Assembly: GCA_016195915.1 (NCBI GenBank)
Contig: JACPYS010000018.1
Coordinates: forward strand, 1 to 64,000
DNA: 64,000 nucleotides
Origin: Betaproteobacteria bacterium
Lineage (GTDB): Bacteria > Pseudomonadota > Gammaproteobacteria > Burkholderiales > SG8-39
Reading direction: 5' to 3'
Numbering within the stretch: the first letter of the stretch is position 1; the number at the start of each line of letters is the position of its first letter. The notes beneath the pieces were generated by a model. The model saw only the letters and a list, made by a program, of their open reading frames with translations, ran no database searches and was not told the origin of the DNA. A program made the translations under genes and the position numbers. Below, piece by piece: positions 1 through 7,877 of this stretch.

Positions 1-135
1 AACAAAAACCTCCTCGCCAAGGACCAAGGTCTCCACTACAAGCCTCGCCGCAAACTGGGCCGCTTTGCATCAAGCACTTACCTCATGCACCGACCCGATT
101 TCGCTCAAAATCAACGGCAAGTTGAGAAAGACGGG

Positions 136-1140
136 CTAGCGATCGCAAGCTTGCATGGCCCCTATTACGGTGCGGTCCGTGCTATGCCGTGCCAGGTCCT
201 TGAACGCCGTTGCGACAGCGACGCGATCCATGTTCCCGCCTATGAAGACCAGGTTGCTGTTCGTTCGCGCCCGGGCCGCGGCAATGTCGAGTTGCCCCGC
301 GCTGTATTGGATCAGAGCGGGCCTTCCATCTACCACGGCGAAACCTTTGACTCGCCACACCGTATCGGGAAGGGACCGAAAAAAAAACCTGAGGCTCGCG
401 CCATCGAAGTTGCCGCCGGCGTCCAGAACGAACGAGGTCACCTCAAGGGCCGCGCGAGCCGGCTCGTGGACATGATGACCCGGGTCGTTCCCTCGGCTCT
501 CAAGTTCATGGCCGTGATTGCTATTGCCAAGCCGCGGCCAGGGAGACGGCCCTCTTCTGCGGCCCCCCAGCAGCCGGTCCAAGTCGATCTCGCAGAGCTC
601 GGTTGAAAAGATGTCGGCATCGCGATTGAGTACGCGAACCCTGCGCCTTGCTTCCTCAAGTTCATGCGCTGCCGCCAGATCGATCTTGTTGAGAATGACA
701 ATGTCGGCGCTTGCGATCTGCGCAAGATAGAACTCGCCCAGCATCTTCTCGAACCTGTCGAACTTCGCCGCATCGACGACCGTTACCACGGCGCCGATCT
801 CAAGGTCTTCCTTCATCGAGAGAGCGCCAAGCGCTTGCGCCAGGTCCGCCGGCTGGGCGATTCCGCTGGCTTCGACAATAAGGTATTCGAACGCTTTCTT
901 CGCGCTCAACTCCTCGATCGCGCCGAGTAGAGACCCTCTCAGGGTGCAGCAGACACACCCTGAGCTCAGTTCGATCATGTCGACGTTGTTGGCGCTAAGG
1001 ATATCGCCGTCGATACCGACCTCGCCAAATTCGTTGACGATTACCGCTACGCGCCGGTCCCTTCCCCACTCGTCTATGAGCCGGCGCGCCAGAGTCGTCT
1101 TCCCCGACCCGAGAAAACCGAATAGAAGCGCAAGGCGCAT
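136..1140 (-). CDS. CobW/G3E-family P-loop GTPase
   Basis: This is a GTPase of the G3E family (CobW, YjiA, HypB, UreG, MeaB), which usually delivers a metal or cofactor to a client enzyme. The Walker A motif GFLGSGKTT is at residues 8-16. The CxCC metal motif of the COG0523 branch (SSGCVCC) is at about 59-65, the base-specificity motif NKID at about 150, and a CobW_C-like domain lies in the last 100 residues. The ATG at 1140 is chosen because the family starts just before the P-loop; an in-frame TTG at 1149 touches the dctP stop codon and is possible. It is the last gene of the operon with dctP and the corrinoid methyltransferase genes, so a role in supplying cobalamin or metal to those proteins is inferred. 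CobW itself acts in cobalamin synthesis, but no other cob gene is present. Confidence 0.85.
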   Translation of the reverse strand: MRLALLFGFLGSGKTTLARRLIDEWGRDRRVAVIVNEFGEVGIDGDILSANNVDMIELSSGCVCCTLRGSLLGAIEELSAKKAFEYLIVEASGIAQPADLAQALGALSMKEDLEIGAVVTVVDAAKFDRFEKMLGEFYLAQIASADIVILNKIDLAAAHELEEARRRVRVLNRDADIFSTELCEIDLDRLLGGRRRGPSPWPRLGNSNHGHELESRGNDPGHHVHEPARAALEVTSFVLDAGGNFDGASLRFFFRSLPDTVWRVKGFAVVDGRPALIQYSAGQLDIAAARARTNSNLVFIGGNMDRVAVATAFKDLARHSTDRTVIGAMQACDR

Positions 1141-1149
1141 CGGCGCCAA

Positions 1150-2199
1150 CTATCGTTGCCGGATGTACCTGGCTTTCTCCCAATTCGCCTTGAACGCAAC
1201 CTGGTCCTCGTAGACTTTCTTGAACCATGCGTTCTTCGCCGACTGCTCTTGGTACCATTTGGCGGATATTTGATCGACTTCCTTCAAAACGGCGTCCTGT
1301 AACACGATGATTTCATTTCCCGTCTTTTGGTACTCTGTCATCGCTTTCAGACTCTTGTCGACGAATCGCGTCCATGCCTCGTAAGTGGTTTCCTTCGCGG
1401 TGATTTGCACCACCGTCTTGAGATTCGCCGGAAGTTTGTCCCACTCTTGCTGATTGACCACGAACTCCCAGGGCCATGCGGGCTGGTGGACGCCGGGGAC
1501 GATGATGTACTTGGCAACCTGGTGAAATCCGAGCGGGAAATTGGTGCCCGGATCCGCCCATTCGATCGCGTCGACAATTTTCTTCTCCAGCGCCGAGTAC
1601 ACGTCGGAGGCAGGCAATATGACGGCGGAGGCCCCCAGCTTCGGCATCAGTTCGGCCCAGACTCCGGCGGTTCTCATCTTCAAGCCCTTGAAATCCTGCA
1701 AGGAGCGAATCGGTTTGTGCGAATGAATGATTTCCTGGGGACCCAGGCCAAGGACCATCGAATGCAGCCCCAGCTTTTCCTTTCGCCATTCGCTCAGGAG
1801 CTTTGAGCCATTACCTTCGTAGAACCAGGCGAAATATTGTTCATCGCTCAGGCCGCCGGGAATGCCGCCAAAGAGCACGCTCGTCACGTCGCTTCCCATC
1901 TCGTAGTTGGTCCAGGTATGGCCTGCTTCGGCCACTTTGTTCTTTACCGACTCGGTCACTTTGAGTGCAGGTGCAATTGATCCTGCCGTAAAGGGTTCGA
2001 TGATGAGTTGCCCGTTGCTCAGAGACTTGACCTTGTTTGCGAAGTTGACGGCAATGAAGTCCCAGAGATAGGAGCCGGCCGGATATGCCGTGGGCATCTT
2101 CCACTTGATTGGATCCGCGGCGTTGGAGCAGACTGGTACGACTGCCCAGAAAAGGGCGAAAACAAACGTGAACACAGTGGCTAAGCTCGGTCTCTTCAT
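1150..2199 (-). CDS. dctP: TRAP transporter substrate-binding protein (DctP/TAXI-like)
   Basis: Periplasmic solute receptor of a tripartite ATP-independent periplasmic transporter, 349 residues. It has a Sec signal peptide (residues 1 to about 27, hydrophobic core FTFVFALFWAVVPV, cleavage near SNA-AD). It then shows the DctP-family landmarks KMPTAYPAGS, a Kx(M/I)RTAGVW-type segment (LKMRTAGVWAELMPKLGAS) and the Y-S-A-L-E-K-K-I-V-D-A-I-E-W segment that carries ligand contacts in TRAP receptors. The start at 2199 is set by a GGAG six bases upstream; an in-frame TTG at 2241 would put residues before the signal peptide. The membrane subunits dctQ and dctM are in the same operon but separated from it by three enzyme genes, which ties the imported organic acid to the methyltransferase system. 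The substrate cannot be read from the sequence. Confidence 0.9.
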   Translation of the reverse strand: MKRPSLATVFTFVFALFWAVVPVCSNAADPIKWKMPTAYPAGSYLWDFIAVNFANKVKSLSNGQLIIEPFTAGSIAPALKVTESVKNKVAEAGHTWTNYEMGSDVTSVLFGGIPGGLSDEQYFAWFYEGNGSKLLSEWRKEKLGLHSMVLGLGPQEIIHSHKPIRSLQDFKGLKMRTAGVWAELMPKLGASAVILPASDVYSALEKKIVDAIEWADPGTNFPLGFHQVAKYIIVPGVHQPAWPWEFVVNQQEWDKLPANLKTVVQITAKETTYEAWTRFVDKSLKAMTEYQKTGNEIIVLQDAVLKEVDQISAKWYQEQSAKNAWFKKVYEDQVAFKANWEKARYIRQR

Positions 2200-2287
2200 T
2201 TTCTGCTCCTTTATCCAGGTGGTGTTGACGGTCGGACACAAATGCTAGATGCAACGGCGCTGCGTGAAACATCAAGTCCCCAGGAAT

Positions 2288-3055
2288 TTACAGACTTCCC
2301 CTCACTACCGGTGTCGTCTCGGGCGGCGCCTTCTTGAACAATTCCCCCATATCCGCAAGCCGGGCATCGAAGAAGTGCGTGGCCAGGGCCCGGCGCGGCC
2401 GCGACGATGTGTTCTTCAGCGAACGATGCGGCATCAATCCATGGTGCAGCACCATCTGCCCCTTCTTGAGTTCGACCGGGACAGCACGGGCTTCCATCGC
2501 GTCGTCAAGTTTCGGGATACTGAAGTAGAAACCTTTCTTGAGCTCGGGGTCCCAGTTCTGCACATGCTCGAACAGCTTTTGGTGGGCTCCCGGCACGTAC
2601 CACAGACACCCGTTGTCGACGCTGGCATCGTCCAGCGCGATCCAGCAACTGACCATTGCGTCCCGCTTCTGGTGGGTGACGCGAAAATAATAATCATCCT
2701 GATGCCAGCCTACCTCACCGCCCGATTGCGGTGGTTTGTACAGGCCCTGATAATGGACCAATCGAATGTTCGACCCGATGATCGATTCGATTACATCGAG
2801 AAGCCGGTTGTCGTGAATCAGCGCATCGAATCGCGGATGCAGGAGATGGGCGGTGCGCAGCTGATACACCTGCGCGCTTTCGTCCGAATCCTTTCCCGAC
2901 TGCACGTTTTGCAGCCGCCCCTCGCTCTGCAGCCGCTCGAGCGTCTGGTCGAATGCCATCTGCAATTCGGCGATCTCGCCACCGGCGAGCCCGGCGTCCA
3001 CGGCAAGATACCCCTGATCGAAATAGAATTTCCTTTGATCCCCGGTAAGTCTCAC
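2288..3055 (-). CDS. Phytanoyl-CoA dioxygenase (PhyH) family protein
   Basis: A 255-residue Fe(II)/2-oxoglutarate-dependent oxygenase of the PhyH superfamily (phytanoyl-CoA and ectoine hydroxylases). The facial triad can be read: H and D in GWHQDDYYFRV at about 131-135, and the distal H in GLMPHRSLKN at about 205-215, followed by the conserved R in SRPRRALATHFF that binds 2-oxoglutarate. Length fits small bacterial members. It lies between the URO-D methyltransferase and dctP on the same strand. That suggests it hydroxylates the imported compound or its demethylation product; oxidative demethylation through a hemiaminal or hemiacetal is also possible. The substrate is unknown. O2 dependence contrasts with the anaerobic flavour of corrinoid demethylation next door. 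Confidence 0.87.
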   Translation of the reverse strand: MRLTGDQRKFYFDQGYLAVDAGLAGGEIAELQMAFDQTLERLQSEGRLQNVQSGKDSDESAQVYQLRTAHLLHPRFDALIHDNRLLDVIESIIGSNIRLVHYQGLYKPPQSGGEVGWHQDDYYFRVTHQKRDAMVSCWIALDDASVDNGCLWYVPGAHQKLFEHVQNWDPELKKGFYFSIPKLDDAMEARAVPVELKKGQMVLHHGLMPHRSLKNTSSRPRRALATHFFDARLADMGELFKKAPPETTPVVRGSL

Positions 3056-3092
3056 TCGACCTCCTTCTTGTCAGGCCGCGCTGCAGCTGTCC

Positions 3093-4238
3093 TCAAGCGC
3101 AGGACTTGCAGACGTTCACCATGGTCTTGACGTTCTCGATATCGGCATTTGGCGGCATGGAACATCCCGTGCCCAGGATGAATCCGCCGCCGTCGCCCAC
3201 TTCTTCACACAATCTTTTCACGTAAGTCTCGACCTCTTTGCCCGATCCGGCAACCAATAAGGAAGCCGGCACATCGCCCATGATGCACACATGGTCGCGC
3301 AGAACGCTTTTTGCCCGGACCAGATCGGTCGTGCCATCGAACGACGCGACGACCTTCCCTCTGGGGAACTCCCTGAAATAAGGAAGGTTCTTCGACCAAT
3401 CCGTATCCAGGTGCAGCAGCGGGGTGATGCCCTGTTCGACGAACGCCTCCACCATCGTCTTCATCATCGGCCATTCGAACTTTTCGAACAAATCCAGCGC
3501 ATAAAGCTGACCGGAGCCACGTTCGATGATGATGGCGACGCAGGGTATTCCGGTCGCCTTGCATCCGGCGATACCGCTCTCGATCAGCGCCGGCGTTGCG
3601 GCCCACGCTGCTTTTTCGACTTTGTCGGGAATTTCATACAGGTCCATGGTGTAGTCCACCATCGAGCGAGCGCACGAGAACATCATCTGCGGCGTCGGCA
3701 CCGACGCACCGACAAATACCTCGACTCCCATCGATTGCCATTGTTGCGTGTCTTTCCGGTATTGGGCCAGAGAACGCTCGCCTTGCATTTTGTGATAGCC
3801 GGCGACCGAGCCGCAAGATTGCAGATCTGCCGGCGGAATGCTCCAGACTCTGGGAATCATCTTCAGCATGAAGGCATTCCAGCCCTCGTCGATCAGAATG
3901 TCGTATTCATCCTGCTCGAAATTGGGCTTTTCGACGATTTGCCAATATGCGTCCCGCGGAAGGTCCTTACCGGGAAGCTTGATGTGAGTGAAATGTTTGA
4001 CCGCCAGGTAATAGATATCGGTGCCGCCTGCGTAATACACCGCGTCGCCGTAGCCGCCGAGTTCCCGCCAGAGCCTGCGCATCGCCGCCGAGGCATCGTC
4101 CGGTTTTTCGAGAATATCGGCGAGGGTCATTCCGGCCTGCACTGCAGCCAGGCGATCGGTATAGGAGCTCAGCAGCCCCGGGCGATCGACCGGCCGTAAC
4201 GCGACACACGCTCTCAATCGCTCGTTTCCCGTCATCAT
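3093..4238 (-). CDS. URO-D family methyltransferase (MtaA/CmuA-type)
   Basis: A 381-residue protein of the uroporphyrinogen decarboxylase superfamily, in the branch that transfers methyl groups to or from corrinoid proteins (MtaA, MtbA, CmuA) rather than making coproporphyrinogen. The N-terminus (TGNERLRACVALRPVDRPG) is typical. A likely zinc site is H-x-D in LLHLDTDW with a downstream Cys in GFILGTGCSMPPNADIENV, comparable to the HxC...C site of MtaA. The start at 4238 has a strong GGAGGTGGGAG upstream; earlier in-frame codons run into the corrinoid gene. The gene begins 22 bases after the corrinoid-protein gene, a pairing typical of a methyltransferase with its cognate carrier. Whether it demethylates the substrate or passes the methyl on cannot be told from sequence. 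Confidence 0.85.
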   Translation of the reverse strand: MMTGNERLRACVALRPVDRPGLLSSYTDRLAAVQAGMTLADILEKPDDASAAMRRLWRELGGYGDAVYYAGGTDIYYLAVKHFTHIKLPGKDLPRDAYWQIVEKPNFEQDEYDILIDEGWNAFMLKMIPRVWSIPPADLQSCGSVAGYHKMQGERSLAQYRKDTQQWQSMGVEVFVGASVPTPQMMFSCARSMVDYTMDLYEIPDKVEKAAWAATPALIESGIAGCKATGIPCVAIIIERGSGQLYALDLFEKFEWPMMKTMVEAFVEQGITPLLHLDTDWSKNLPYFREFPRGKVVASFDGTTDLVRAKSVLRDHVCIMGDVPASLLVAGSGKEVETYVKRLCEEVGDGGGFILGTGCSMPPNADIENVKTMVNVCKSCA

Positions 4239-4260
4239 GGCGATCTCCCACCTCCGCTTG

Positions 4261-4896
4261 TCATTGATTGCCCGCCACGAACTCCCGGCAGATGCGAATG
4301 CCTTCTGCCGCATCGAGCGTCTGCGCGTCCGCACCCACAAAGCGCCTGGCCTCTTCGCCTGTCCCGCCACCGCCGATGACGATTTTCAGCTTCTGCCGCA
4401 TGCCGGCGTCCTCAATTGTCTTTACCACCTCCTTCATAGAGGGATAGGTCGTGGTCAATAGAGCCGACATGCCGACGATTTGTGGATTTTCCTGCCTTAC
4501 GGCTTGCAGGAACCTGCTCGCGGGAACGTCGATACCCAGATCGACGACCTCGAACCCGCCGGCTTGGGCCATGACGCTAAAGATATTCTTGCCCAGATCA
4601 TGCACGTCCCCTTTGGGTGTTCCCAGGACTATCTTCCCGATACTCCGGGACCCGCCGCCTTGCTTCAACGAGGGCGCCAGTATTGCTGCGGCAGTCTCGA
4701 ACATGCGCGCCGAGAGCATCAGTTCGGCGAGAAAATACTCTCCACTTTGGTATTTTCGTCCAATTTCCTCCATCGCCTCCTGGCAGCGCTTGATCAGCAC
4801 GTAGGGATCGCCGCCTTCAGCGAGCGCCAGCTTGATGACGTCTCCAATCTCCCTGAATTTGCGCTTCGCAAAGGCCTCTTCGATGCTCAATCCCAT
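4261..4896 (-). CDS. Methyltransferase cognate corrinoid protein (B12-binding)
   Basis: A 211-residue cobalamin carrier of the MtbC/MtaC/MtvC/MetH-like type. Residues 1 to about 85 form the helical cap (GEYFLAELMLSARMFETA). The Rossmann B12 domain follows with the base-off motif DVHDLGKNI, whose H99 would be the lower cobalt ligand. The conserved G-rich loop near the C-terminus (KIVIGGGG) and the loop VGMSALLTTT also fit. ATG 4896 is chosen because GAGGAG lies just upstream; a TTG at 4920 would overlap dctM. The protein would hold the methyl group between a substrate-specific methyltransferase and an acceptor enzyme. No reductive activase (RamA-type) gene is seen nearby, so Co(II) reactivation must come from elsewhere. 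Confidence 0.92.
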   Translation of the reverse strand: MGLSIEEAFAKRKFREIGDVIKLALAEGGDPYVLIKRCQEAMEEIGRKYQSGEYFLAELMLSARMFETAAAILAPSLKQGGGSRSIGKIVLGTPKGDVHDLGKNIFSVMAQAGGFEVVDLGIDVPASRFLQAVRQENPQIVGMSALLTTTYPSMKEVVKTIEDAGMRQKLKIVIGGGGTGEEARRFVGADAQTLDAAEGIRICREFVAGNQ

Positions 4897-4906
4897 CTTG
4901 CTCTCC

Positions 4907-6241
4907 TCAACCGCGTCCAAAAGTCAGTGCGACGGAAGGCAGCCACGTTCCCAATTTTGGAAACGACAGGACCAGACCGATGACGCACCACTGGCAGATC
5001 ACGAACGGAATGATTCCGGTGAACATGTGGCGTACGGTAATTTCCTTCGGTGCGATGCCCTTTAAATAGAAAATGGAAGGCGCCATGGGCGGGGTTATGT
5101 AGCTCGTCTGTATGATCAACATGAACAAAACGGCGAACCAAAGCGGATCGATGCCCGCTTTCGCCACCAATGGCGCGAAGATGGGCACAAACACCAGCAT
5201 GATCGAATAGCAGTCCAGCACGAAGCCCGCAAGAAAGCCTATGAACAGGAACAGGAACATCATTCCAAAATGTTCCAGATTCGCCGCGCGGATCAAATTC
5301 TCGACCAGCGAACCGCCGCCGTTCGCCATGAAAACGCCAGCGAAAGCATTGCCTCCCACGATAATGAACATGATCATCGCGGTGACTTTGCTGACATCGA
5401 TTACCGTGTCCTTGAGCAACTTGAACGTAAACTGCCCATATCCCACGCACAGCAGCACCGAGCCGGCCGCGCCCAGCGCTGCGGCTTCCGTCGGGGCGGC
5501 GAACCCCAGGATGAGGGAGCCCATGACCGCGAAGATCAGGATCATCGGCGGTACCAGCGACTTAAGCGTGATGGCGAGTTTCTCGACAAATCCATGCTCC
5601 GCCATCTCTTCCCTGGACAGTCTTGGGCCGTCCTGAGGCCGGATCAGGCATCTGCCAAAAATGTAGATGATGTAACTCGCCGACAGCAGCAGTCCGGGAA
5701 AGACGATCCCCATCAGCAGGGCGCCTATGGATATGTTCGCCATGGGTGCATAGATCACCGCGATGATCGATGGCGGAATGATCGTCCCCAAGGCGCCCCC
5801 GGCGCAGATGGTGCCGGCGATCAGCCCCTTGTCGTATTGGTGTTTCATCATGATCGGAATCGCGAACAGTCCGACGATCACCTCGACCGCACCGATGATC
5901 CCGCTGGCTGCGGCAAAAATCGTCGCCATGACAATGGTGCCCACCGCCAGGCCTCCCGGAATTCTCCCGGTCCAGAGATTGATCGCGCCGAACAGCTTGC
6001 CGGCAAGGCCCGAATGTTCGAGTATCGTCCCCATGAAGACGAACAGCGGGACTGCCGCGTATTCGTAGCTGGTGCAGACCGTGTACACCGTACCAAGAAT
6101 TTGCTGGGCTATGGCGGTACCGAAAATGCCGATGCCATAGAAGAACGCCATCGCGATCAGACAAAAAGCTACCGGGAACCCCATGAAAATGAAAAGGAAC
6201 AACACCGGGAACATCGACCCGACAATGAGCCAGTTACCCAT
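4907..6241 (-). CDS. dctM: TRAP transporter large permease (DctM)
   Basis: A 444-residue membrane protein with about 12 hydrophobic segments and the DctM signature stretches PLFVFMGTIL, GGLAVGTIV, ASGIIGAVEVIV and GGALGTIIPPSI. It is the ion-coupled transport subunit that takes substrate from the DctP receptor. ATG 6241 overlaps the end of dctQ by 8 bases, so the two are translationally coupled. The stop overlaps the ribosome-binding site of the corrinoid-protein gene 10 bases downstream, showing that transporter and methyl-transfer genes are one transcription unit. Confidence 0.94.
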   Translation of the reverse strand: MGNWLIVGSMFPVLFLFIFMGFPVAFCLIAMAFFYGIGIFGTAIAQQILGTVYTVCTSYEYAAVPLFVFMGTILEHSGLAGKLFGAINLWTGRIPGGLAVGTIVMATIFAAASGIIGAVEVIVGLFAIPIMMKHQYDKGLIAGTICAGGALGTIIPPSIIAVIYAPMANISIGALLMGIVFPGLLLSASYIIYIFGRCLIRPQDGPRLSREEMAEHGFVEKLAITLKSLVPPMILIFAVMGSLILGFAAPTEAAALGAAGSVLLCVGYGQFTFKLLKDTVIDVSKVTAMIMFIIVGGNAFAGVFMANGGGSLVENLIRAANLEHFGMMFLFLFIGFLAGFVLDCYSIMLVFVPIFAPLVAKAGIDPLWFAVLFMLIIQTSYITPPMAPSIFYLKGIAPKEITVRHMFTGIIPFVICQWCVIGLVLSFPKLGTWLPSVALTFGRG

Positions 6242-6752
6242 GTTTTTCGCCCTGCTTCCTGCTCGTCAGCGTCACCACGCTCTTCAGCACTTCGCAAATT
6301 CCCTGAATGAGGAGCAGGCAAAAGCAAAGCGCGATTGCCATCCTGAATGGCCACATGACCGGATGCCAAGGGCTGAGATCGGACGTTTCGGATCTTCGAA
6401 TCGAATCGAAGAAATTGCCGATGGAGAAATAAGCCAGGAGCGCAATCACCGGCAGAAAGAGCACAAGGTACCCCGTCAAATCTACCCAGGCTTTCCTTGT
6501 CGCGGAGAAATTTCCATAGAAAACATCGATTCGGATATGCCGGTTGTGTGCAAGGGTATGGGCTGCGGCGGTCAGGAATATTGAAGCCGTCAACATATAC
6601 GTGATGTCGAACGCCCAAATGGTGGGCTGCCCCAATACGTACCGCACGAAGACCTCGTAGCACAGGGCAAGCACCAGCGGCAAAATCAGCCAGGAAGACA
6701 CCACCCCGATGCCTGCCGTGACGCCTTCAATCCCCTGTATTAGACGCTGCAT
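6234..6752 (-). CDS. dctQ: TRAP transporter small permease (DctQ)
   Basis: A 172-residue protein with four transmembrane helices and the DctQ-family signature (CYEVFVRYVLGQPTIW, followed by HTLAHNRHIRIDVFYG). It is the small membrane subunit that pairs with DctM. It is the first gene of the minus-strand operon, so the operon promoter must lie in the 243-base divergent region up to the PanB-like gene. Confidence 0.92.
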   Translation of the reverse strand: MQRLIQGIEGVTAGIGVVSSWLILPLVLALCYEVFVRYVLGQPTIWAFDITYMLTASIFLTAAAHTLAHNRHIRIDVFYGNFSATRKAWVDLTGYLVLFLPVIALLAYFSIGNFFDSIRRSETSDLSPWHPVMWPFRMAIALCFCLLLIQGICEVLKSVVTLTSRKQGEKHG

Positions 6753-6869
6753 CGTCCGTATCCGTGTTCGCCATCGTTGGGATCCCCCTGGCTTGCGTCC
6801 GTCGGTTGCAGACTGACCACTTTACTTTACTAATGCGTCCAACGAGCATACACATACAATATAACTAGG

Positions 6870-6886
6870 ATATATCTGTGATATAT
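6870..6886. promoter_or_regulatory. Palindrome, candidate GntR operator
   Basis: ATATATC-TGT-GATATAT is a perfect 7-bp inverted repeat with a 3-bp centre, in the only AT-rich patch of the divergent region between dctQ and the PanB-like gene. Size and symmetry fit a dimeric winged-helix repressor site. The GntR/FCD regulator encoded two genes away is the obvious candidate (inference). Confidence 0.5.
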
Positions 6887-6900
6887 TTTATGTCAAGAAA

Positions 6901-6930
6901 TTGCTGCGCAGCCATTTGCTGCGCAGCCAT
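6901..6930. repeat. Tandem 15-bp repeat with internal palindromes
   Basis: TTGCTGCGCAGCCAT occurs twice in exact tandem (6901-6915 and 6916-6930). Each copy contains the 10-bp perfect palindrome GCTGCGCAGC. It lies about 65 bases upstream of the PanB-like start and just downstream of the AT-rich palindrome, so it may be a second operator pair or a spacer set between promoter elements. Confidence 0.6.
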
Positions 6931-6995
6931 CTTGGCGCAGGAGTATGGGCGATTGATTCACTGATCGAATATCAGATACCGAAGAGGAGTGCAGC

Positions 6996-7877
6996 GTGGC
7001 CCAGACAGCCCCAGGCGCGGAGCGAAAGAAACGCACCATCCAGGAAATCCGCGATTCCAAAACGAGCGGCGAGAAGATGGTGTACATGTCGGTGCCCGAC
7101 TACACCGCGGCGAAGTGGGCCGAGACGGCGGGGGTCGACGTCGCCGTGGTCGGCGACAGCCTGGCGATGATCGCGCACGGCCACCCGAGCACCATTCCAG
7201 CCACCATGGACATGATGGTGATGCACGCCGCAGCCATCCGCCGCGGCGCCCCCGCCACCTTCGTGCTCGGGTGCATGCCCTACCAAAGCTACAATACGAT
7301 CGATAGGGCGCTCGTCAATGCGACGCGCTTCATGCAGGACGCGGGCAGCGACGCGGTCAAGCCGCAGGGCGGCAGGTCGCAGGCGCACATCCTCAAGGCG
7401 CTGGTGGACGCAGGCATTCCCACTGCCTCGCACATCGGCCTCACGCCGCACACCATCGCCATGTTCGGCGGCTTCAAGATCCAGGGAAGGACTGCCGCGG
7501 CGGCGATGAAAATACTCGAGGACGCCCTCGCCATCCAGGATGCGGGCTGCTTCATGCTCGAGTTCGAGGCGGTGCCGGCCAAAATCGCGGCGGTGATCTC
7601 GAAGCAACTCGAAATTCCCACCATCGGCATAGGCGCGGGCGTCGGCACCGACGGGCAGATCCTGCTGTGCCACGACCTGCTCGGCGTGTTCACCGACTTC
7701 AAGCCGAAGTTCACCAAGCGCTACGCCAACCTGACTGAAGTGGCGGTGAACGGCATCAAGGCTTACATCGCCGACGTCAAGGGTGGCACCTTTCCGGACG
7801 ACGACCACAGCTACGGCGTGGACCAGAAGGAGTACGAGAAATTCCTCACCCTCGTTGAAAAGCGTAAGCAGCAGTGA
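6996..7877 (+). CDS. PanB-like ketopantoate hydroxymethyltransferase homologue
   Basis: A 293-residue TIM-barrel protein that aligns along its length with 3-methyl-2-oxobutanoate hydroxymethyltransferase, which adds a hydroxymethyl group from methylene-THF to a 2-oxoacid. Landmarks: VVGDSLAM (D54, matching E. coli Asp45), K122 (Lys112), SHIGLTPH (H146, matching His136), IQGR and FEAVP (E191, matching Glu181). Two of the three known metal ligands differ: the Asp84 position is Cys93 (LGCMPY) and the Glu114 position is Gln124 (VKPQGG). The start is GTG 6996 with AAGAGGAG upstream. It is coupled by a 4-base overlap to a GntR gene and is not next to panC. A catabolic or altered-specificity role is inferred rather than pantothenate synthesis. 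The family is near certain, the function open. Confidence 0.85.
   Translation: MAQTAPGAERKKRTIQEIRDSKTSGEKMVYMSVPDYTAAKWAETAGVDVAVVGDSLAMIAHGHPSTIPATMDMMVMHAAAIRRGAPATFVLGCMPYQSYNTIDRALVNATRFMQDAGSDAVKPQGGRSQAHILKALVDAGIPTASHIGLTPHTIAMFGGFKIQGRTAAAAMKILEDALAIQDAGCFMLEFEAVPAKIAAVISKQLEIPTIGIGAGVGTDGQILLCHDLLGVFTDFKPKFTKRYANLTEVAVNGIKAYIADVKGGTFPDDDHSYGVDQKEYEKFLTLVEKRKQQ

Noticed and set aside
85-606. Long plus-strand frame of 173 codons at the window start
   Set aside because: It is antisense to the CobW-type gene, has no family resemblance and shows the composition expected of a GC-rich shadow frame. Bases 1-135 hold no supported gene.
2249-3130. 293-codon plus-strand frame opposite the PhyH gene
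   Set aside because: Shadow of a gene with all PhyH catalytic residues on the other strand.
4897-7000. Cobalamin riboswitch before the corrinoid operon
   Set aside because: No B12-box-like conserved segments were seen in the leader; control by GntR is more plausible.
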